A stretch of 64,000 nt of DNA, from positions 62,001 through 126,000 of the forward strand of contig NZ_RQHS01000016.1 of the NCBI RefSeq assembly GCF_004770895.1, read 5' to 3'. Numbering within the stretch: the stretch's first letter is position 1; each line of letters opens with the position of its first letter. Source of the stretch: Leptospira dzoumogneensis. Its GTDB lineage: Bacteria; Spirochaetota; Leptospiria; Leptospirales; Leptospiraceae. The position numbers and the translations under genes were made by a program. This document shows, piece after piece, positions 53,720 through 64,000 of this stretch. The notes under the pieces are model-generated. The model saw only the letters and a list, made by a program, of their open reading frames with translations, searched no databases and was not told the DNA's origin.

Positions 53720-55125
53720 AACATTTCTACGTTGCCATTCGGTTTAGGACCAAAAACTTTATATTATTTATAAAGAAACATTTTCAGATCTTAAAAGAAG
53801 TCAGAAGTAACGAAGAATTCATCCGATCCGCGTACTTCGAAGTATATTTAATACTCAGATATCTTTTCCCTTTCCTATTCGTAGTTTATATTCCTTTTGC
53901 AATTTTGGATTGGACTGATTTTCTAAAAAACTCCGGATACTTCCCTCTCTTAATCTATAACTCGGTTTTTATTCCGGGTTGTTTTCTTTTTACAGCTCTT
54001 TTAAATTTTCCAATTCTAAAAAGTGAAAACGGCAGAAGATGGCTTACGATAGCCGGAACCTTATTCTTAACTTCCGCAGGAACAGCGATGAACCTGCTCA
54101 TATTCCAATTTGGGACTGATATTTCGCTATTCGCGTTCACTCAACTTGGTATCGCAGTGCTTCTTCGTTATCCCGATAAAACGAAGAAGGTTATCTATTT
54201 CACAAATTACGCAGTATTTTTCGCGGCCATGTACTGGTTGGGAAAGAACTCATCCTTTCTGATCCAAAACTTTTTCTTCACAATGGTCATGACAATTCTA
54301 TTGGATCTGATCAGTTTTCTTACCAAGGTGAATTCATTTCATAAAGAACAATCCATCCGAGATCTGAATCGAAAACTGGTGATGGAATCCATTAAAAAAT
54401 CTGAAATTTTAAGAATAGCGATCCATGATCTAAAAAGCCCTGTCACAGGGATCTTAAGTTTAGTAGGACTTTATACAAGAGAACCAAGCCATATTTCTCC
54501 GACAAAACGAGTTGCTTCTTCTTATGCGGACCCTCCTGAAATTCTAGAACATATAGATAGAACTTCTCGTAAAATTTTAGAATCGATCGAAGATGTTCTA
54601 TATCTTGCAAGTTCCGGAGATGCAGAAACGATAGAGAACCAAACCCAAAAATTAAATCCGGAATTATTATTAAAATCGGTTACCTGCAATCTAAACTTTT
54701 TATTCACCTCAAAGAACATAAGAATAGAAGATAGACTCTCGGAGTATAATTTCTATTTCCAAGCGAATCCTCAGATATTGTACAGAGTATTCGATAATCT
54801 ATTAAGTAACGCCGCTAAATTCTCTCCCGAAAATTCGGAAATCTCTCTCAAAAGTGAACTCATCTCAGAATCATATGAGAAAATTCTAATCATCAAAATA
54901 GAAGATTCAGGGCCTGGATTCCAGCCCGAAGACGAAAAAGATATGTTCAGGGAATTTTCTATCCTTTCCGCAAAACCTACCGGCTCCGAATCCTCAAGCG
55001 GGATCGGACTCGCATTGGCTAAAAAGTTATTAGATAGAATGGGAATACGTATCCGCCTGGGCAACTCCGAAACACTCGGAGGTGCCCAGGTAATATTAGA
55101 ATTTCCGCAATCAAAAGCGAAATAG
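53716..55125 (+). CDS. Sensor histidine kinase
   Basis: 469 residues, GTG start overlapping the regulator stop. About six membrane helices in residues 45-205, then a HisKA-like helix with His237 in RIAIHDLKSPVTGIL. ATPase domain: VFDNLLSNAAKFSP (N box), KIEDSGPGFQPED (G1) and GIGLALAKKLLDRMG (G2). Signals through the membrane to the LytTR regulator. The esterase gene follows after 27 bp and is a likely target or co-transcribed partner. Confidence 0.88.
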   Translation: MKHFYVAIRFRTKNFILFIKKHFQILKEVRSNEEFIRSAYFEVYLILRYLFPFLFVVYIPFAILDWTDFLKNSGYFPLLIYNSVFIPGCFLFTALLNFPILKSENGRRWLTIAGTLFLTSAGTAMNLLIFQFGTDISLFAFTQLGIAVLLRYPDKTKKVIYFTNYAVFFAAMYWLGKNSSFLIQNFFFTMVMTILLDLISFLTKVNSFHKEQSIRDLNRKLVMESIKKSEILRIAIHDLKSPVTGILSLVGLYTREPSHISPTKRVASSYADPPEILEHIDRTSRKILESIEDVLYLASSGDAETIENQTQKLNPELLLKSVTCNLNFLFTSKNIRIEDRLSEYNFYFQANPQILYRVFDNLLSNAAKFSPENSEISLKSELISESYEKILIIKIEDSGPGFQPEDEKDMFREFSILSAKPTGSESSSGIGLALAKKLLDRMGIRIRLGNSETLGGAQVILEFPQSKAK

Positions 55126-55152
55126 GGAGTTAAGAACTGGAGGCAAATCAAA

Positions 55153-56562
55153 ATGAAAGATGTGAAGAGAATTTGGCTGGGAGGAATAGTACTAGCGTTA
55201 TCCGTAACGTCATTCTACTGTAGTCCGGACCAAAATACGAACAATACACAAGACCTGGCTCTATTAGGAGGACTTTTAGAAACTCCTGAAAAAGGAGCGG
55301 GTAATCTTGCAGGATTAGATAATGCGGATCCTAAAGCCCAAAATATTTTAGACGATCTAACGAGTGTAGTCTATGGATCTTACGATGTTGTGTATATTCC
55401 GGGCGCTGTATGTGGCAACGGAACACCTTACAAAATATTCGTAGATCGTGCGGATGGGATCTTGGATTGGATCTTAGGATATTCAAGCAGACTTCTAGTA
55501 TATATGGAACCGGGAGGAGCTTGTTGGGATTACGAAAGTTGCACTGGACAAACGGGTATCAGAGGAGCCGCAAATCCAAACGGTATTCCTGATAACCATA
55601 TGAATTTCGGAGCGTTTATAGATCCGAATATTCCTGGTGGAAGTCCGAACGCATTGATCTCACCGATCATATTAAGAAACAATCCTACCGGACAGAACGT
55701 TAAAACATCCAATTGGAATAAAGTGTTCATTCCCTATTGCACAGGAGACGTGTATGCGGGAAACAAGGTGGCAACTTATTCCGATCCAACCGGACAAAAT
55801 CCTCCTATCACTTATCGTCACGTAGGTGCTAAGAATATGGAGCTGGTCATCGATTGGTTGAAGAATAATTTTAATAAACCAAAAGAGATGTTTGTTTCAG
55901 GATGTAGCGCAGGTGGAGCAGGCTCCATGATCAATTATCACTTCATTAGAAAAGCCTTAAGTCCTTCTAAAAGTTATCTATTGAATGATTCAGGCCCGAT
56001 CTTTCCGGCTCCTGGATTTGGCAACCAATGGCCTTTACAGCAAAAGATCAAAGAGGCTTGGAATACAGAGTATTTTATAAGCAAGGCTCAGCCTGATTTC
56101 CCTTCCGTGGACATTCGCGCGGACTATGGGAAGATCAGCGAGGCTTTAGCTCAAAAATATCCGAATGATAAATTAGCGATCACTCTATTCAGAAGAGATG
56201 CTAATTATTCCATGTATTCTTATGCAAGATTCTATGGATTGGACGAGAACAATCCTGCGGATAAGGAATATATTATTTCCACTCTTTGGGCTCAGGACAT
56301 TGAGAATTTGAAGGCTCAGTACGATAGATATCCGAATTTAGAATATTTCATTCCGTATTACAGAAGTATCAATGAAAGCCATTGTACTTCTATCGTGGAA
56401 TTTACTGGAACGGAGATAGAAAATACCGGAATTACACTCGGTACATTCATCAATGATTATCTATTGGGAAGTTCTACTTTCAGAAGTTTTTTCGAAAGTG
56501 TGAATCCGAACGATGCAAACGTAACGAATTTCTGGTTCGCGTTAGTTAATCTTCTACTATAA
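55153..56562 (+). CDS. Pectinacetylesterase-like lipoprotein
   Basis: 469 residues. Signal with lipobox SFYC at Cys23. Pectinacetylesterase/notum-like features: LLVYMEPGGACWDYESC, YCTGDVYAG and FVSGCSAGGAGSMINY with the nucleophile Ser; ESHCTSIVEF likely carries the His. Hydrolyses ester bonds (carbohydrate O-acetyl or lipid acyl) outside the cytoplasm. In one run with the two-component system; a BASS transporter is convergent. Confidence 0.78.
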   Translation: MKDVKRIWLGGIVLALSVTSFYCSPDQNTNNTQDLALLGGLLETPEKGAGNLAGLDNADPKAQNILDDLTSVVYGSYDVVYIPGAVCGNGTPYKIFVDRADGILDWILGYSSRLLVYMEPGGACWDYESCTGQTGIRGAANPNGIPDNHMNFGAFIDPNIPGGSPNALISPIILRNNPTGQNVKTSNWNKVFIPYCTGDVYAGNKVATYSDPTGQNPPITYRHVGAKNMELVIDWLKNNFNKPKEMFVSGCSAGGAGSMINYHFIRKALSPSKSYLLNDSGPIFPAPGFGNQWPLQQKIKEAWNTEYFISKAQPDFPSVDIRADYGKISEALAQKYPNDKLAITLFRRDANYSMYSYARFYGLDENNPADKEYIISTLWAQDIENLKAQYDRYPNLEYFIPYYRSINESHCTSIVEFTGTEIENTGITLGTFINDYLLGSSTFRSFFESVNPNDANVTNFWFALVNLLL

Positions 56563-56572
56563 TCTCTCTCGG

Positions 56573-56604
56573 AGAAGGCGGACGATTTGCCGCCTTCTTT
56601 TTTT
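56573..56604 (+). terminator. Rho-independent terminator
   Basis: AGAAGGCGG / CCGCCTTCT (56573-56581, 56590-56598) followed by six more T. Confidence 0.92.
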
Positions 56605-56614
56605 CATTCTACCC

Positions 56615-57496
56615 TTAAGCCGCTTTTTCTTCTTTCAAAGGAACTACATAACCCCAGAAAAGTGCCATCGCAACACCTGCGATGTACATCCAAATACTGA
56701 AGATCGCAGAAGGAAGCGCCACCTTAGGTCCGAAAAATTGGATCGCAAGAGTCATACCCAGAGTAGTATTTTGGATCGCAACTTCGATAGAGATTGTTCT
56801 CGCCTGCTTCTCCGCAATCCCAAGTAATTTAGGAAAAAGATAACCTGCTAAAAATCCAAAAGTATTATGAAGGATCACAGCAAGTCCGATCAAAAGGATC
56901 ATATCTATTAAATTTTCTCGATTCTTATAAGCCACAAAAGCAACTACGAAAACCAAAAACAAAATGGAGAAAACTTTATAAGGACTTTCAATCTTTTTAG
57001 CAAAATTAGGAAACTTATGTTTTACCGCCATACCTATCGAGATCGGCACCACAATGATTGCGATCACTGTTTTTAACATTTCGAAAAAAGAGATCTGCAT
57101 CACACTTGAACCGGTTGGATCCAATAAGGAACCGAAAAACGTAACGATCACCGGAGTCAGTAAAGGACAAAGAAGTGTAGAAAGTGCAGTGATCACAACT
57201 GCAAGAGCAACATCACCCTTTGCAAGATAATTGATCAAATTAGAAGTAGTTCCGCTAGGACAAGATCCTACAAGAATGACGCCTAACGCGAGTTCGTATT
57301 CTAAACCTAAGATCAATACGACCGCGTATGCAGCCAAAGGCATGATCACAAAATGGCCTAAAGTACCGACCAAAGTTTGGAGAGGAGTTGTAAAAATCCG
57401 TTTAAAGTCTCCGATTGCCAGCCCGAAACCCATTCCGAGCATCACGATTGCTAAAAGAGCCGGAAGTAGCCCCTTTTCGACTGCACCTAATTGCAT
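56615..57496 (-). CDS. Bile acid:sodium symporter (BASS) family transporter
   Basis: 293 residues, AAGGAG before the ATG. GMGFGLAIGDFKRIFTTP and GSCPSGTTSNLINYLAKGDVAL match the family, as does VAIQNTTLGMTLAI. Paralogue of the transporter at 30405. Imports an organic anion with sodium. Convergent with the esterase lipoprotein. Confidence 0.88.
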   Translation of the reverse strand: MQLGAVEKGLLPALLAIVMLGMGFGLAIGDFKRIFTTPLQTLVGTLGHFVIMPLAAYAVVLILGLEYELALGVILVGSCPSGTTSNLINYLAKGDVALAVVITALSTLLCPLLTPVIVTFFGSLLDPTGSSVMQISFFEMLKTVIAIIVVPISIGMAVKHKFPNFAKKIESPYKVFSILFLVFVVAFVAYKNRENLIDMILLIGLAVILHNTFGFLAGYLFPKLLGIAEKQARTISIEVAIQNTTLGMTLAIQFFGPKVALPSAIFSIWMYIAGVAMALFWGYVVPLKEEKAA

Positions 57497-57691
57497 GTTT
57501 CTCTCCTTAACATAACACCTGTTTTATTATTTTTATCTCCGAGAAGAATCTCGGATTTCCTTTCCGGAAACGTATCTTACTGACCGGAAAGCTCTGAGGT
57601 GAAAAGCTTTTTTCTCTTCTACCCGGATCTATTTTATAGAAGTATTAGATCCGGATGGGCAGAAAATTGCAATCGTCAAAAAGACACTACA

Positions 57692-59662
57692 TTAGGAAAC
57701 TGAATCCTTCTTTTCCCATAACCTGAAGACTATAAACCCTGAAATTATTCCGAATAAGATAAACACGGCACCTAAGGTATATTTCAATTGTAGAATATAT
57801 CCTATTCCGAAAAGCCAAGCGTATAAGGAGAAGATCGCTAATAACCAGATCCGAATTCTGGAATAGAATTTTTTGCGGGCGGAAACTCCGCCCCATTTCC
57901 CCCAAAAACCGAAAGGTTGTAACTTGGCTACAAATGTATCCAGTACTTGATCCGGGACTGGAGCAGTCATAAATGTAACCGCAATGGAAACGACCACACT
58001 TCCCAAGGCAGTAAAGAATAGAAGATAATCCGCATTTACATCCGGATATACTTTATATAAAATTAATGAAAGAACTAGAGCTGTCCCCATTCCGGATAAT
58101 TCCGTCCAAGCATTTGTCCTCCACCAGATCCATCTTAATATCTGAGGAAGGCCTAAACCCGAGGCCATCGCTAAGAAAAATTTCCAGGCGGATGCAATTG
58201 AACTCATTTGAGTCGCGACTAAAATAGCAATTCCAGCCATCAATACCACTGCAATCCTTCCTGCGATCACTGTTTCTTTATTTCCGGCATTCGGTTTTAG
58301 GAATCTTAAATATAGATCGTTCACTAAATAGCTGGCACCCCAGTTGATATGAGTGTCCGCAGTGGACATGAAAGCCGCCATCAAACTTACGAATACCAAT
58401 CCCAAACATCCTGCAGGCAAAACGATCTTCATAAGCACAGGATATGCGATCTCTCTATCCGATTGGACTACTCCACCTTCTGCTTGGAATAAATCCGCAT
58501 CATGTAATGGGAATACGACCAAACACACGAGTCCCGTTAAAACCCAAGGCCATGTACGTAAAATAAAGTTTGCGATATTAAACCAAAGAGAACCTAACTC
58601 TGCATCCTTAGGAGTTTTTGCAGTATGTAATCTTTGAGCCAAATATCCGGAACCATCCGAATGATATTGGATCCACCATTGAACTCCGATGAATATTAGA
58701 AAAACCTGAAGTGGAAGTCCATGCTCTTCTTCCCCTATCCTTGGCCAAAAAGAAATGATGGATTCCGATTTGCCAGGATATAAAATTTCTAATTTTGAAT
58801 ATAGACCTTCTAATCCGCCTACATATTGAATTGCAAAGACCGCAAATACGATTGCACCGCCTATTCCCAAAGCAAATTGGAATAGGTCAGTCAGGATCAC
58901 ACCCTGGATCCCTCCCATACTGCTATAAAATACTACAACTGAAAAAAGAATAAGGACCGTAAGTGTAGTATTCAAATCTCCTAATATTAGAAAGTTAGGC
59001 CAAGAGTCTGAGATAGATTTGAAAACTTCTGCACCAAGCAATACGTTCCAATCCAAGAATGGAGCCGTGATCTTAGACATCGCCTTGAAAACCCAGCCCA
59101 ATATGATGGAATTAAAAAGAATACTTAAGAAGAATGCTTTTGCCGCTCGAAGTATTGCCGCACCTATTCCGGAATATCTTAATTCTACAAATTCAACGTC
59201 CGTAAGGACTTCTGCCTTTCTCCAGGAAGCTGCGAAGAATACAGTAATGATCAGATAACCGATTGCCCAGCTCCACCAGAGCCAGTTCCCGCCAACTCCG
59301 TCCAAGGCAACCATTCCCGTAATGACTAACGGAGTGTCCGCGGCAAAGGTCGTTGCGACCATAGAAGTTCCGAGCCACCACCAAGGAAGTTTTCTGTCCG
59401 CAACGAAGTAGGAACTCAAACTTTCTCCGGCCTTAGAGGAAAGAAGAAGCCCTGCCGAAAAAGCAAAAATGATATAAGCTAAGATTAGATACCAATCGAT
59501 AGGAGAAAAAATGGGGTCCCCCTTCTCCCAAAGAAGGGAGAACTCTCCATAAAGATCGGCCGACTTTCCTTGAAAACAAGGATTCTTTCCCGCCTTCCGG
59601 ATTTGATTTATCTTGATCCCCGCTCCGAGCCCAAAAAGATGGTAGGCAGCGATGGCAAACAT
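57692..59662 (-). CDS. Sodium:solute symporter (SSS family)
   Basis: 656 residues from ATG 59662; longer in-frame starts run into lysC. Multiple membrane helices; [20 protein letters not shown] is the usual first helix and [20 protein letters not shown] the conserved loop of the family. Upstream of that helix are ~45 unusual residues with a short hydrophobic stretch ([16 protein letters not shown]). The ATG lies 11 bases inside the divergent lysC gene. A non-ATG start nearer the first helix (e.g. ATT before FSPIDWY, behind GGGAGAAGGGGG) is possible. Substrate unknown. Confidence 0.8.
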   Translation of the reverse strand: MFAIAAYHLFGLGAGIKINQIRKAGKNPCFQGKSADLYGEFSLLWEKGDPIFSPIDWYLILAYIIFAFSAGLLLSSKAGESLSSYFVADRKLPWWWLGTSMVATTFAADTPLVITGMVALDGVGGNWLWWSWAIGYLIITVFFAASWRKAEVLTDVEFVELRYSGIGAAILRAAKAFFLSILFNSIILGWVFKAMSKITAPFLDWNVLLGAEVFKSISDSWPNFLILGDLNTTLTVLILFSVVVFYSSMGGIQGVILTDLFQFALGIGGAIVFAVFAIQYVGGLEGLYSKLEILYPGKSESIISFWPRIGEEEHGLPLQVFLIFIGVQWWIQYHSDGSGYLAQRLHTAKTPKDAELGSLWFNIANFILRTWPWVLTGLVCLVVFPLHDADLFQAEGGVVQSDREIAYPVLMKIVLPAGCLGLVFVSLMAAFMSTADTHINWGASYLVNDLYLRFLKPNAGNKETVIAGRIAVVLMAGIAILVATQMSSIASAWKFFLAMASGLGLPQILRWIWWRTNAWTELSGMGTALVLSLILYKVYPDVNADYLLFFTALGSVVVSIAVTFMTAPVPDQVLDTFVAKLQPFGFWGKWGGVSARKKFYSRIRIWLLAIFSLYAWLFGIGYILQLKYTLGAVFILFGIISGFIVFRLWEKKDSVS

Positions 59663-60875
59663 AATCGTCCAAAAGTACGGGGGAACATCTGTAGGATCTC
59701 CCGATCGCATCCGGAACGTAGCCGGTAGAATCAAACGTTATCATGAAGAAGGCAACCATGTTGTCGTAGTCGTTTCCGCAATGGGCCATACGACGGATGA
59801 GCTAGTGGACCTGGCTGATAAGATCACTAAAAATCCTCCAAAGAGAGAGATGGATATGTTATTGTCCACTGGAGAACAGGTTTCTATTTCTCTTCTCGCA
59901 ATGGCTCTTTGGGATGTTGGAGTTCCTGCAAAATCATTCACAGGTTCCCAGATCAAAATGATCACTGACGGGAACTTCTCCAATGCAAAGATCCAAGGAG
60001 TGGATCGTTCCAGAATAGATGCAGCGTTAAATTCAGGAAACGTTGTGATCGTAGCAGGATTCCAAGGGATAGACCTAGACGAAAATATCACTACCTTGGG
60101 AAGAGGCGGTTCGGATACTTCTGCGGTAGCGTTAGCCGCCGTACTTGGCGCAAAAGAATGTGAAATTTATACGGATGTGGACGGGGTTTATACCGCGGAC
60201 CCAAGAGTGGTTCCCCAAGCCACTAAACATTCTCAAATCACTTATGAGGAAATGTTGGAACTCGCAAGCCTAGGCGCCGGAGTTCTTCATTCCAGAAGCG
60301 TTGAATTAGGAATGAATTACGATGTGGTCATTCATGTACGTTCCAGCTTTAATAATAATCCGGGGACTTTGGTTGTAAACGAGGACAAAATTATGGAAAA
60401 ATTGAAAGTAAGCGGAGTTACCGCAAAGAACGACCAAGCCAGAATTACGATCGCGGATGTTCCTGATAAACCGGGACTCGCAGCAGTTCTATTCGGAGAC
60501 TTAAGCTCCAAAGATATTCTTGTAGATGTGATCGTTCAATCTTCTCCTTATAATGGAAGAAACACTATCTCTTTCACAGTTCCTAAAAAAGACCTGGTCC
60601 AAGCTCTTCCTATTTTGGAATCATTCTCTAATTCTCAAGGAGCTAAAAAGCCTGAGATCAATGAGGAGATCTCTATCGTTTCTGCAGTAGGGATCGGAAT
60701 GAAATCCCATGTAGGAGTGGCCGCTCAAATGTTCAAAGCTTTGGCGGAAAAAGAGATCAATATCGAAATGATCTCCACTTCAGAGATCAAAATATCCTGC
60801 GTAATCCCAAGAATTCATGCAGAAACAGCCGTAAACAAGATCCACGAGACCTTCGGGCTTTCGAAAAACAGTTGA
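59652..60875 (+). CDS. lysC: Aspartate kinase
   Basis: 407 residues. [19 protein letters not shown] at the very start is the family signature; [17 protein letters not shown] and [17 protein letters not shown] follow, then two ACT domains ([28 protein letters not shown]) for lysine/threonine feedback. Makes aspartyl phosphate for lysine, threonine and methionine. GGTAGG precedes the ATG. Its promoter must lie within the divergent symporter gene. First gene of a run with the SurA-like and spiro-SPASM genes. Confidence 0.95.
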   Translation: MANIIVQKYGGTSVGSPDRIRNVAGRIKRYHEEGNHVVVVVSAMGHTTDELVDLADKITKNPPKREMDMLLSTGEQVSISLLAMALWDVGVPAKSFTGSQIKMITDGNFSNAKIQGVDRSRIDAALNSGNVVIVAGFQGIDLDENITTLGRGGSDTSAVALAAVLGAKECEIYTDVDGVYTADPRVVPQATKHSQITYEEMLELASLGAGVLHSRSVELGMNYDVVIHVRSSFNNNPGTLVVNEDKIMEKLKVSGVTAKNDQARITIADVPDKPGLAAVLFGDLSSKDILVDVIVQSSPYNGRNTISFTVPKKDLVQALPILESFSNSQGAKKPEINEEISIVSAVGIGMKSHVGVAAQMFKALAEKEINIEMISTSEIKISCVIPRIHAETAVNKIHETFGLSKNS

Positions 60876-60905
60876 ACAAGAGAGGATCGGGAACATCCTT
60901 TCCCT

Positions 60906-61961
60906 GTGTTAGGAATTTTTCCCGGATCCTCAGCTTCATTTTCGCGTAAACTCGCCTTATTCTCCGGTATACTTTCTATAGGTATATTCACCTCGGAGAT
61001 CAGGCCCGCAGAATCCTTAGATAGGATCATCGCTACAGTCGGAAGCCAATCCATCAGCGATCTAGATTTCGACGATGCTCAGGAAAAATACCAAAAACTG
61101 ACCAAGTACCTCAAAAACGAGGACATGAGAAAATCTCTGCGCACTCGTATCATAGACTTTCTGATAGATAGAGCAGTTGTGGATTCGATCGCAGAAGATG
61201 AATCCATCCAGGTGAATGAAAAAAGACTAGAGAGCGAGATCGAAAAAAGAATGGAGTTTATGGGGATCACTTCTCGTAAACAATTCGAAAAAGCGGTCGA
61301 GTCCAGCTCAGGAATGTCTTACGATCTTTGGTATACGGAACTTCCTTACCAGATCAAAAAAACCCAGTTAATGCAATACAAGGTGCCGAACCATCCACCT
61401 TCTGATAAAGATATCCGAAATTGGTACGCTCAAAACAGAGAGAAGGTAGGATTCGAAGTCCAATATAGACAGATTGCTATCTCTCCCGCAAATGATTCCA
61501 TCACGGAAGAGTCCAGGATCCACAAAGAAGCAAATGAGATCAAAAAGAATGTTCTATCTGATCCTGCTTCCTTCGGTTTGATCGCAGGTTCTCCTAGAAA
61601 TACGGATGCAAACTTAAGAGCCAGAAAAGGACTTATGGATTGGGTTTCTTCTTTCGAATTATATAAAACGAATCGTTCTGTTGCAGTTGCATTATCTACT
61701 GTTCCAGTCGGTTCAGTTTCAGAAGTATTCAGAGACGAAAGAAAACGTTATTGTATCGTTAAGGTAGAAGGTAAAAGACCTACTCCTTTAGAAAACGTAC
61801 GCCAAGGGATCGTAAATCTTCTCAGCCGTGAAAAAGAAGACGAAAATTTTATAAAATGGGTAAGAGAATCCAGGTCCACTGTGCCGATACAGATCTTCGA
61901 CGAAGCTTATAAAAAAGAGAACAAGATCCCGGACCAACAAGAAACCTTGAACTTGGATTAA
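60906..61961 (+). CDS. SurA-like periplasmic chaperone/PPIase
   Basis: 351 residues, GTG start. An N-terminal hydrophobic signal ([16 protein letters not shown]), then the SurA_N helices ([38 protein letters not shown]) and one parvulin-like domain ([14 protein letters not shown] ... [15 protein letters not shown]). The layout matches the leptospiral SurA-like protein whose structure was reported from L. interrogans, as I recall it. Helps fold outer-membrane proteins. Confidence 0.8.
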   Translation: MLGIFPGSSASFSRKLALFSGILSIGIFTSEIRPAESLDRIIATVGSQSISDLDFDDAQEKYQKLTKYLKNEDMRKSLRTRIIDFLIDRAVVDSIAEDESIQVNEKRLESEIEKRMEFMGITSRKQFEKAVESSSGMSYDLWYTELPYQIKKTQLMQYKVPNHPPSDKDIRNWYAQNREKVGFEVQYRQIAISPANDSITEESRIHKEANEIKKNVLSDPASFGLIAGSPRNTDANLRARKGLMDWVSSFELYKTNRSVAVALSTVPVGSVSEVFRDERKRYCIVKVEGKRPTPLENVRQGIVNLLSREKEDENFIKWVRESRSTVPIQIFDEAYKKENKIPDQQETLNLD

Positions 61962-62000
61962 GTCCGGAAATCCAGAACGGAACCGATCCTAGATTAGAAT

Positions 62001-63560
62001 ATGAAATATCCTCCCCAAGCTATCGTATTTTATCTAAAAGAAGATCTTATATCCGTAAAAGGAAATATAGATCAGGGAAACCAACTTCGGTATTTAGAAC
62101 TTACTCTTAAAAAATTATCTTCCGTATTAAAAGGAATTCCGGTTTATTCAAACAGAAAACTCGGAACTTCGGACGAATCCAAAAAGATCTCCACTCAATT
62201 CGAATATTCTAATTTTATAATTCTAGAATCCGGATCAGAAGCTGAATTTTTTTCCAAGATCTGCGATATTCTTCCTTCTTCCAGAACGGGAGATCCTGAA
62301 TGGGACGAGACCTGTTTTCTGGTTTTTGATGGATTTGCACCACTATTGGATCCGACTCTTACGGAAGAATTGATACTTCGTCATGAAAAGTATCTGGCAC
62401 AGTATTCTTATTCTGAAAATCTTCCTCCTGGGATCGTGCCCAGAATTCTTTCCAGAGAATTTGTAAGAAGTTTACCTGCGGAATACGCAGGTTCGACCCA
62501 AGACTTCTTAGCCAAAAATATCAATCAATTCGATACTGAAATTTTTTATACTTCTCCTGACCTCCGACAATGGAGATTGGATTTCTCAGCAAACAATCCA
62601 AGGTCTTTCAGACTATTAGATTCTTTATTAAAGGAGAAGGAAAACTGGAAGTATGATGAGATCCAATCCTTCCTGATCTCACATCCTGAAACATTCCGTT
62701 CTGCTCCTAGTTACTACGAAGTAGAATTATACAGAGGCTGCGAATACGAATGCAATTTCTGCCCAAGACAAAATCTAAAACCGGAAGAAGATAATATAAC
62801 CTTAGATCCTCAAGTGTTAGATAAACTTTTATCTCAGGCAGAAACATTAGGGCTTCCTTATAGTGTATGTTTTGGCGGATTAGGAGAACCTACACTTCAT
62901 CCTAAATTTCCGGAACTTGTCCAAAAAACTTTGGCATCATCCAATCTAAAGGAATTATTCATAGAGTCCGCTTCATACGGCGATCTCTCCGGTTTTATCA
63001 ATTTAATTTCTTCCTTAAAAGAAGAAGAAAAGAAGAAGATCAGCTTGATCGTTAATCTCACCACCAGAGATAAAAAGGCTTATTCTCAACTCTATGGAAA
63101 GGACAACCTGGACAAGGTTTTACAGAATCTGGCAGCAGTTTCTCAAGTTTTACCAAAATCATCTATCCATCTTCAATTCCTAAAAATCCAAGAAGTGGAC
63201 TCTGAGTTGGATTCCTGGTATGAACAGGCCCAAAAAGAAGGATACGAAATCATTTTACAAAAATATAATTCTTATTCGGATATTCTTCCCCAACGCAGAG
63301 CTTCCGATCTCACACCTTTGGGAAGAGACTTCTGCTGGCATATTTCCAGAGATATATATCTAAACGCAGACGGAGAAGTTTCTATCTGTAAACAAACTCC
63401 AGGCTCTAAAAAACATTCTATAGGGAATCTAAACAAAGATTCCTTGGAACAAATTTGGGCGAAAGGAAATCCTTTCTTCACTTCTTCCGCGAAAGGAGCA
63501 CATGAATCTATTCCTGCTCCTTGTCTTTCCTGCGATGAGTGGTATACATTCAACGCCTAA
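62001..63560 (+). CDS. Spiro-SPASM radical-SAM protein
   Basis: 519 residues. The radical-SAM cluster motif is CEYECNFC (Cx3Cx2C) in [30 protein letters not shown] is the substrate-side motif; the C-terminal SPASM-type cysteines appear in [13 protein letters not shown] and PCLSCDEWY. The N-terminal ~230 residues resemble a nucleotidyl-transferase-like domain. This architecture is known from spirochaetes, next to a cytidylyltransferase, as here. Substrate not established. Confidence 0.88.
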   Translation: MKYPPQAIVFYLKEDLISVKGNIDQGNQLRYLELTLKKLSSVLKGIPVYSNRKLGTSDESKKISTQFEYSNFIILESGSEAEFFSKICDILPSSRTGDPEWDETCFLVFDGFAPLLDPTLTEELILRHEKYLAQYSYSENLPPGIVPRILSREFVRSLPAEYAGSTQDFLAKNINQFDTEIFYTSPDLRQWRLDFSANNPRSFRLLDSLLKEKENWKYDEIQSFLISHPETFRSAPSYYEVELYRGCEYECNFCPRQNLKPEEDNITLDPQVLDKLLSQAETLGLPYSVCFGGLGEPTLHPKFPELVQKTLASSNLKELFIESASYGDLSGFINLISSLKEEEKKKISLIVNLTTRDKKAYSQLYGKDNLDKVLQNLAAVSQVLPKSSIHLQFLKIQEVDSELDSWYEQAQKEGYEIILQKYNSYSDILPQRRASDLTPLGRDFCWHISRDIYLNADGEVSICKQTPGSKKHSIGNLNKDSLEQIWAKGNPFFTSSAKGAHESIPAPCLSCDEWYTFNA

Positions 63561-64000
63561 GCCTAAGATCCGTTCTTTATTCGCTTTCATACAGGCGAGG
63601 ACCGGATCTACAAGATTCCCCAAAAAAGTAATCCGTCCCATCCCTTCTAATTCGGATAAGACTATCTTAGATCATATCCATTCCAGGGTTTTAAAGATCC
63701 TTCCAAATTCCAGGATCGTTTATCTAATCCCGGAAGGAGATTCAGAACTGGGATCCTTTTTGGAAAAGAGAAACATGAATCACTTCTCCGGGCCATTGGA
63801 AGATGTTCGTCAAAGATATATTCTTGCGGCAGAAAAATTCCAAGCGGATGCGATCCTCCGACTCACAGGAGATAATCCATTTTACGATACAACTCATCTG
63901 GATCTGCTCATCCAAACGTTCATAGAATCTGATTCAGATCTGGCGTATTTTAAAGGCTTACCTCTCGGAACTGGAGGAGAAGTTTTCAGAACTTCCGCAC
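63535..64000 (+). CDS. SpsF-like cytidylyltransferase, N-terminal part
   Basis: Partial, cut by the right edge; 155 residues visible. ATG 63535 overlaps the spiro-SPASM stop by 26 bp; an in-frame ATG at 63502 has AGGAG three bases upstream but would add a hydrophobic N-terminus not expected here. [19 protein letters not shown] is the nucleotide-binding start, [11 protein letters not shown] the metal-binding Asp, and [12 protein letters not shown] the conserved helix of the family. It activates a sugar as its CMP derivative. It was not found by simple ORF calling because its start lies in the upstream gene. Confidence 0.82.
   Translation, partial: MSGIHSTPKPKIRSLFAFIQARTGSTRFPKKVIRPIPSNSDKTILDHIHSRVLKILPNSRIVYLIPEGDSELGSFLEKRNMNHFSGPLEDVRQRYILAAEKFQADAILRLTGDNPFYDTTHLDLLIQTFIESDSDLAYFKGLPLGTGGEVFRTSA

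Noticed and set aside
57623..57654. Inverted repeat CCGGATCTA / TAGATCCGG after the symporter as a terminator
   Set aside because: On the symporter's strand it is followed by an A-rich, not T-rich, stretch, so an intrinsic terminator is not supported.
59926..59941. TGTTGGAGTTCCTGCA in lysC as a palindrome copy
   Set aside because: It encodes the DVGVPAKSF stretch of aspartate kinase, in the conserved part of the enzyme, and the right arm is imperfect; coincidence is enough.

Overview
The window is a chromosomal piece of a spirochaete, almost certainly a Leptospira. The grounds are the roughly 40% GC sequence, many lipoproteins with loose spirochaetal lipoboxes (ending in FNC, LIDC, LTGC or FYC), a spiro-SPASM radical-SAM gene followed by a cytidylyltransferase, and SpoIIE-type phosphatases with 7TM input domains. 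The species cannot be fixed from this sequence. Most of the window is ordinary, densely packed chromosome. No insertion sequence, prophage or CRISPR array was seen.

Layout. 1-8.5 kb: the end of an apolipoprotein N-acyltransferase, a YprB-type nuclease, an MBL hydrolase, two lipoproteins, a polyprenyl diphosphate synthase, a SirB1-family protein and a lone transketolase N-subunit. 8.6-10.2 kb: tRNA-Thr and tRNA-Tyr, then a decayed accessory patch with a Panacea (SocA-like) gene, a frameshifted partner missed by ordinary ORF calling, a gene tail and a GC-rich dispersed repeat. 10.2-21.2 kb: amidohydrolase lipoprotein, a class A PBP with an N-terminal zinc ribbon, ChaN, dienelactone hydrolase, glutathione peroxidase and a neutral ceramidase with a TetR-like operator.

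21.3-31.3 kb is the most interesting part. A membrane-embedded sigma-54 activator (7TM-HAMP-AAA+-Fis) is followed by two divergent intergenic regions of the same design. Each has two copies of a GATTGAAA-type motif 31 or 33 bp apart, flanked on both sides by a canonical -24/-12 promoter (GG-N10-GC) at almost identical distances (72-73 bp on one side, 94-95 bp on the other). The four promoters drive a DUF3089 lipoprotein hydrolase, a PHA-depolymerase-like secreted hydrolase (plus a small membrane protein), an outer-membrane barrel, and a 7TM-HAMP-SpoIIE phosphatase followed by a bile-acid:sodium symporter family transporter. The phosphatase and the sigma-54 activator share the same kind of input domain. 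I read this as one regulon for sensing, hydrolysing and importing an ester or lipid-like substrate. The promoter architecture is seen directly; the function is inferred.

31.3-43.3 kb: beta-oxidation and general metabolism. Two tandem FadI-like thiolases and a double-hotdog thioesterase face a TetR gene across a palindromic operator. Then come a CASTOR/POLLUX-like channel, a lipase with a histone-like lysine-rich tail, a PEP mutase/ICL family enzyme, MsrB and an acyl-CoA dehydrogenase. 43.3-52.1 kb: RND pump plus TolC without a visible adaptor, birA-coaX-crcB, ruvC and a YebC protein. 51.1-53.0 kb: two non-coding repeat clusters around yebC. 53-57.5 kb: LytTR regulator, histidine kinase, a pectinacetylesterase-like lipoprotein and a second BASS transporter. 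57.7-64 kb: a sodium:solute symporter whose start overlaps that of divergent lysC, then a SurA-like protein, spiro-SPASM and a partial SpsF-like cytidylyltransferase.

A 16-nt palindrome, TGTwGGAnnTCCwACA, recurs through the window, both between genes and inside two genes, where it is read as V-G-x-P-T.
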